Below are positions 4,429 through 6,020 of a stretch of DNA of 6,020 nt, piece after piece. The notes beneath the pieces are model-generated. The model was not told the DNA's origin. It ran no database searches and saw only the letters and a program-made list of their open reading frames with translations. The translations under genes were made by a program, and so were the position numbers. This DNA is from Treponema sp. (lineage in GTDB: Bacteria; Spirochaetota; Spirochaetia; Treponematales; Breznakiellaceae): positions 1-6,020 of the forward strand of contig JAISEB010000326.1 in assembly GCA_031264395.1 (NCBI GenBank), in the 5' to 3' direction. Position 1 is the stretch's first letter; every line of letters begins with the position of its first letter.

Positions 4429-6020
4429 ATGTTGTTACAGTCGGTTTTTTCTGATGAGTTGTTTGTGGACGCCAAAGAAGCGCTGCCCATAATCAAAAGC
4501 TGGGGCTCCGATTATGTGGATTTTCGCACTTTGGTCAACGGCAAGGGTATTGAGTTTCAGACAGAGGAAGAACTTAAAGCCCTCAAAGCCCATCTGGACA
4601 GCCTTGGCCTCAAGGTCGCGGTTCTTCAGTCTTCACTCTGCAAAGTCCACCTGCCTGACGACGAGCGGCGGCAGAAAGAACTTGAAAAACTCGAAGGCTT
4701 AATCCGCGCCTCCCGTATTCTCAATTGTAAGCTGGCGCGGGCCTTTTTCTACTGGCAGCCCGATGAGGTGGATCACAGCCTCTATGGTCAGCTCGCGGTC
4801 CGGCCCGATCTCATGACGGCTGTTCTGGACGCCTTTAACCCCGTCCTAAAACGCGCCCGCGAGGCGGGCCTGATCCTGGGTTTTGAAAACTGCGGTATTA
4901 CCTGTGATGAAGCCCTGGCCTTCCTCAATGCCATTAACGTCCCCGATTGGGGCCTTGCCTGGGACCCGTCAAACGACCTTTTCCTGGTTCCCCGGGAACA
5001 GTGGACGGTTCACTTTGTGAAATGTATTAAACGCTCGGTTTTGATGCACGCCAAGGCTGTTGCCATTATCCCGGATCTGGTAAAGGATTCCTCCAGGGAC
5101 ACCAGCAAATTTCTTGTTCCCTGGGATAGGGTGCTGCGGGGCGCCGCCGCCACCGGCCGGGATATACCCCTTTCGGTAGAGACCCATAACCCCAGGGAAA
5201 GTAAGTTTACCCACGAAGAAGCCACCAAGAAGGTGTTTGATCTTTTAAAAGAAAATATGCCTTCCGGTGCGTTGGGCAGCGTGGAAGACGCCGTCCGGGA
5301 GACTCCCAAATTCGACTTTCCGCCCTGTCCCTATGAGAACGACCCTGTCCGCTTTGTGGTGGTGGGCATGGGCATGGGCCGTAACCGCGCCATCCACATA
5401 ACCCGCAATCCGGGCATCAAACTCATGGGCGTATGCGACATCAACCTGGAAAAGGCCAAGGCTGTCGGTGAACAATTGGGCGTTAAATACAGTGATGATA
5501 TTAATGTGTTTCTTGACGATCCCCAGGTTGAGGTGATGTATGTGGTTATTCCCACCGGGCTCCACTGCGAAGTGGCCGAAAAGTGCCTTAGGGCCGGTAA
5601 GCATGTGCTTACTACCAAACCTATGGACGTAAGCCTGGAAGCCTGTGACAGCGCAATCGCGCTGGCCAAAGAAAAGCGCCTGCTTTTTGGTGTTGACTTT
5701 GATATGCGCCATTCTTCGGAAATGATGGAATTGGTGGAAGCCCAGCGGAAAGGCTATTTTGGCAGGATACTTTCGGTGAACATTAACCTGTATATCTGCC
5801 GCGATCAAAAGTATTATGATGAAAACGGCGCATGGCGCGGGACTTATCGCTACGACGGGGGCGGTTCCATGAGCAATCAGGGCGTCCACGAAGTTGACCG
5901 TATACTGGAAGTTATCGGTATGCCTAAAAGGGTGCGGGCCGGGATCAAAACCCAAACCCACTTTATCGAAGCCGAAGATTACGGCTGGTCCGAATGGGAC
6001 TATGGCAACGGTATGGTGGT
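4429..6020 (+). CDS. Sugar isomerase-Gfo/Idh/MocA oxidoreductase fusion, 3' end outside window
   Basis: The frame is open for 530 complete codons and runs off the window. Residues 1 to about 276 form an AP-endonuclease-2-like sugar isomerase TIM barrel with probable metal ligands E153 (LGFENCG), D179 (LAWDPSND), H207 (LMHAKAV) and E251 (LSVETHNP). After a linker (about 277-305, Pro-rich toward its end) an NAD(P)-binding Rossmann domain begins: VRFVVVGMGMGR at 307-318 has the GxGxxG-type glycine pattern. K397 sits in TTKPMD, the counterpart of the family's EKP motif with Glu replaced by Thr. GGGSMSNQGVHEVD (477-490) matches the GGG...D/N-x-G-x-H-x-x-D signature, with N483 for the usual Asp and H487 and D490 kept. 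A normal Gfo/Idh/MocA domain would need roughly 100-200 more residues. The barrel differs from the preceding gene's product (ligand spacing 26-28-44 against 33-26-36), so it is not a recent duplicate. I infer a cytoplasmic bifunctional enzyme oxidising a sugar and isomerising, dehydrating or cleaving the keto product, or the reverse. Confidence 0.85.
   Translation, partial: MLLQSVFSDELFVDAKEALPIIKSWGSDYVDFRTLVNGKGIEFQTEEELKALKAHLDSLGLKVAVLQSSLCKVHLPDDERRQKELEKLEGLIRASRILNCKLARAFFYWQPDEVDHSLYGQLAVRPDLMTAVLDAFNPVLKRAREAGLILGFENCGITCDEALAFLNAINVPDWGLAWDPSNDLFLVPREQWTVHFVKCIKRSVLMHAKAVAIIPDLVKDSSRDTSKFLVPWDRVLRGAAATGRDIPLSVETHNPRESKFTHEEATKKVFDLLKENMPSGALGSVEDAVRETPKFDFPPCPYENDPVRFVVVGMGMGRNRAIHITRNPGIKLMGVCDINLEKAKAVGEQLGVKYSDDINVFLDDPQVEVMYVVIPTGLHCEVAEKCLRAGKHVLTTKPMDVSLEACDSAIALAKEKRLLFGVDFDMRHSSEMMELVEAQRKGYFGRILSVNINLYICRDQKYYDENGAWRGTYRYDGGGSMSNQGVHEVDRILEVIGMPKRVRAGIKTQTHFIEAEDYGWSEWDYGNGMV

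Noticed and set aside
5245..5961. Long minus-strand open frame (238 codons)
   Set aside because: It is the antisense of the oxidoreductase domain, whose plus frame contains clear Rossmann and catalytic motifs; the reverse reading is rich in His and Ala with no recognisable domain.

Overview
The window looks like a bacterial carbohydrate-catabolism locus: roughly half G+C in the genes, a lower-G+C control region, strong Shine-Dalgarno sequences and tight co-directional packing. The coding texture reminds me of termite-gut Treponema (spirochaete) genomes, but Firmicutes such as Paenibacillus carry similar gene sets. No rRNA or other marker settles the taxonomy, so treat the assignment as tentative.

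Layout. Bases 1-178 hold the 5' end of a minus-strand gene that leaves the window and that I do not recognise. Bases 179-655 are a long divergent control region. It contains several inverted repeats (236-269, 283-312, 387-415), three copies of a 10-bp word, a perfectly abutting 13-bp tandem repeat (460-485), and a plausible extended -10 promoter (508-534) whose -10 box lies inside a 17-bp near-palindrome (525-541). From 656 to the end, three genes run on the plus strand as a probable operon: a 965-residue glycoside hydrolase-like protein distantly resembling GH106 (656-3553); a 257-residue sugar isomerase/epimerase with metal-ligand spacing like D-tagatose 3-epimerase (3596-4369); and an open-ended fusion of a second, different sugar isomerase domain to a Gfo/Idh/MocA NAD(P)-dependent oxidoreductase (4429 to beyond 6020).

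How the genes may work together. None of the three plus-strand proteins shows a signal peptide, so the work is probably cytoplasmic, on an imported oligosaccharide, glycoside or modified sugar. A dehydrogenase plus two isomerase-fold enzymes plus a glycosidase recalls known routes in which a sugar is first oxidised to a keto-sugar, then epimerised or opened by elimination. The covalent isomerase-oxidoreductase fusion would suit hand-over of an unstable keto intermediate. The substrate cannot be read from the sequence. No tRNA, rRNA, CRISPR array, insertion sequence or phage gene was seen.
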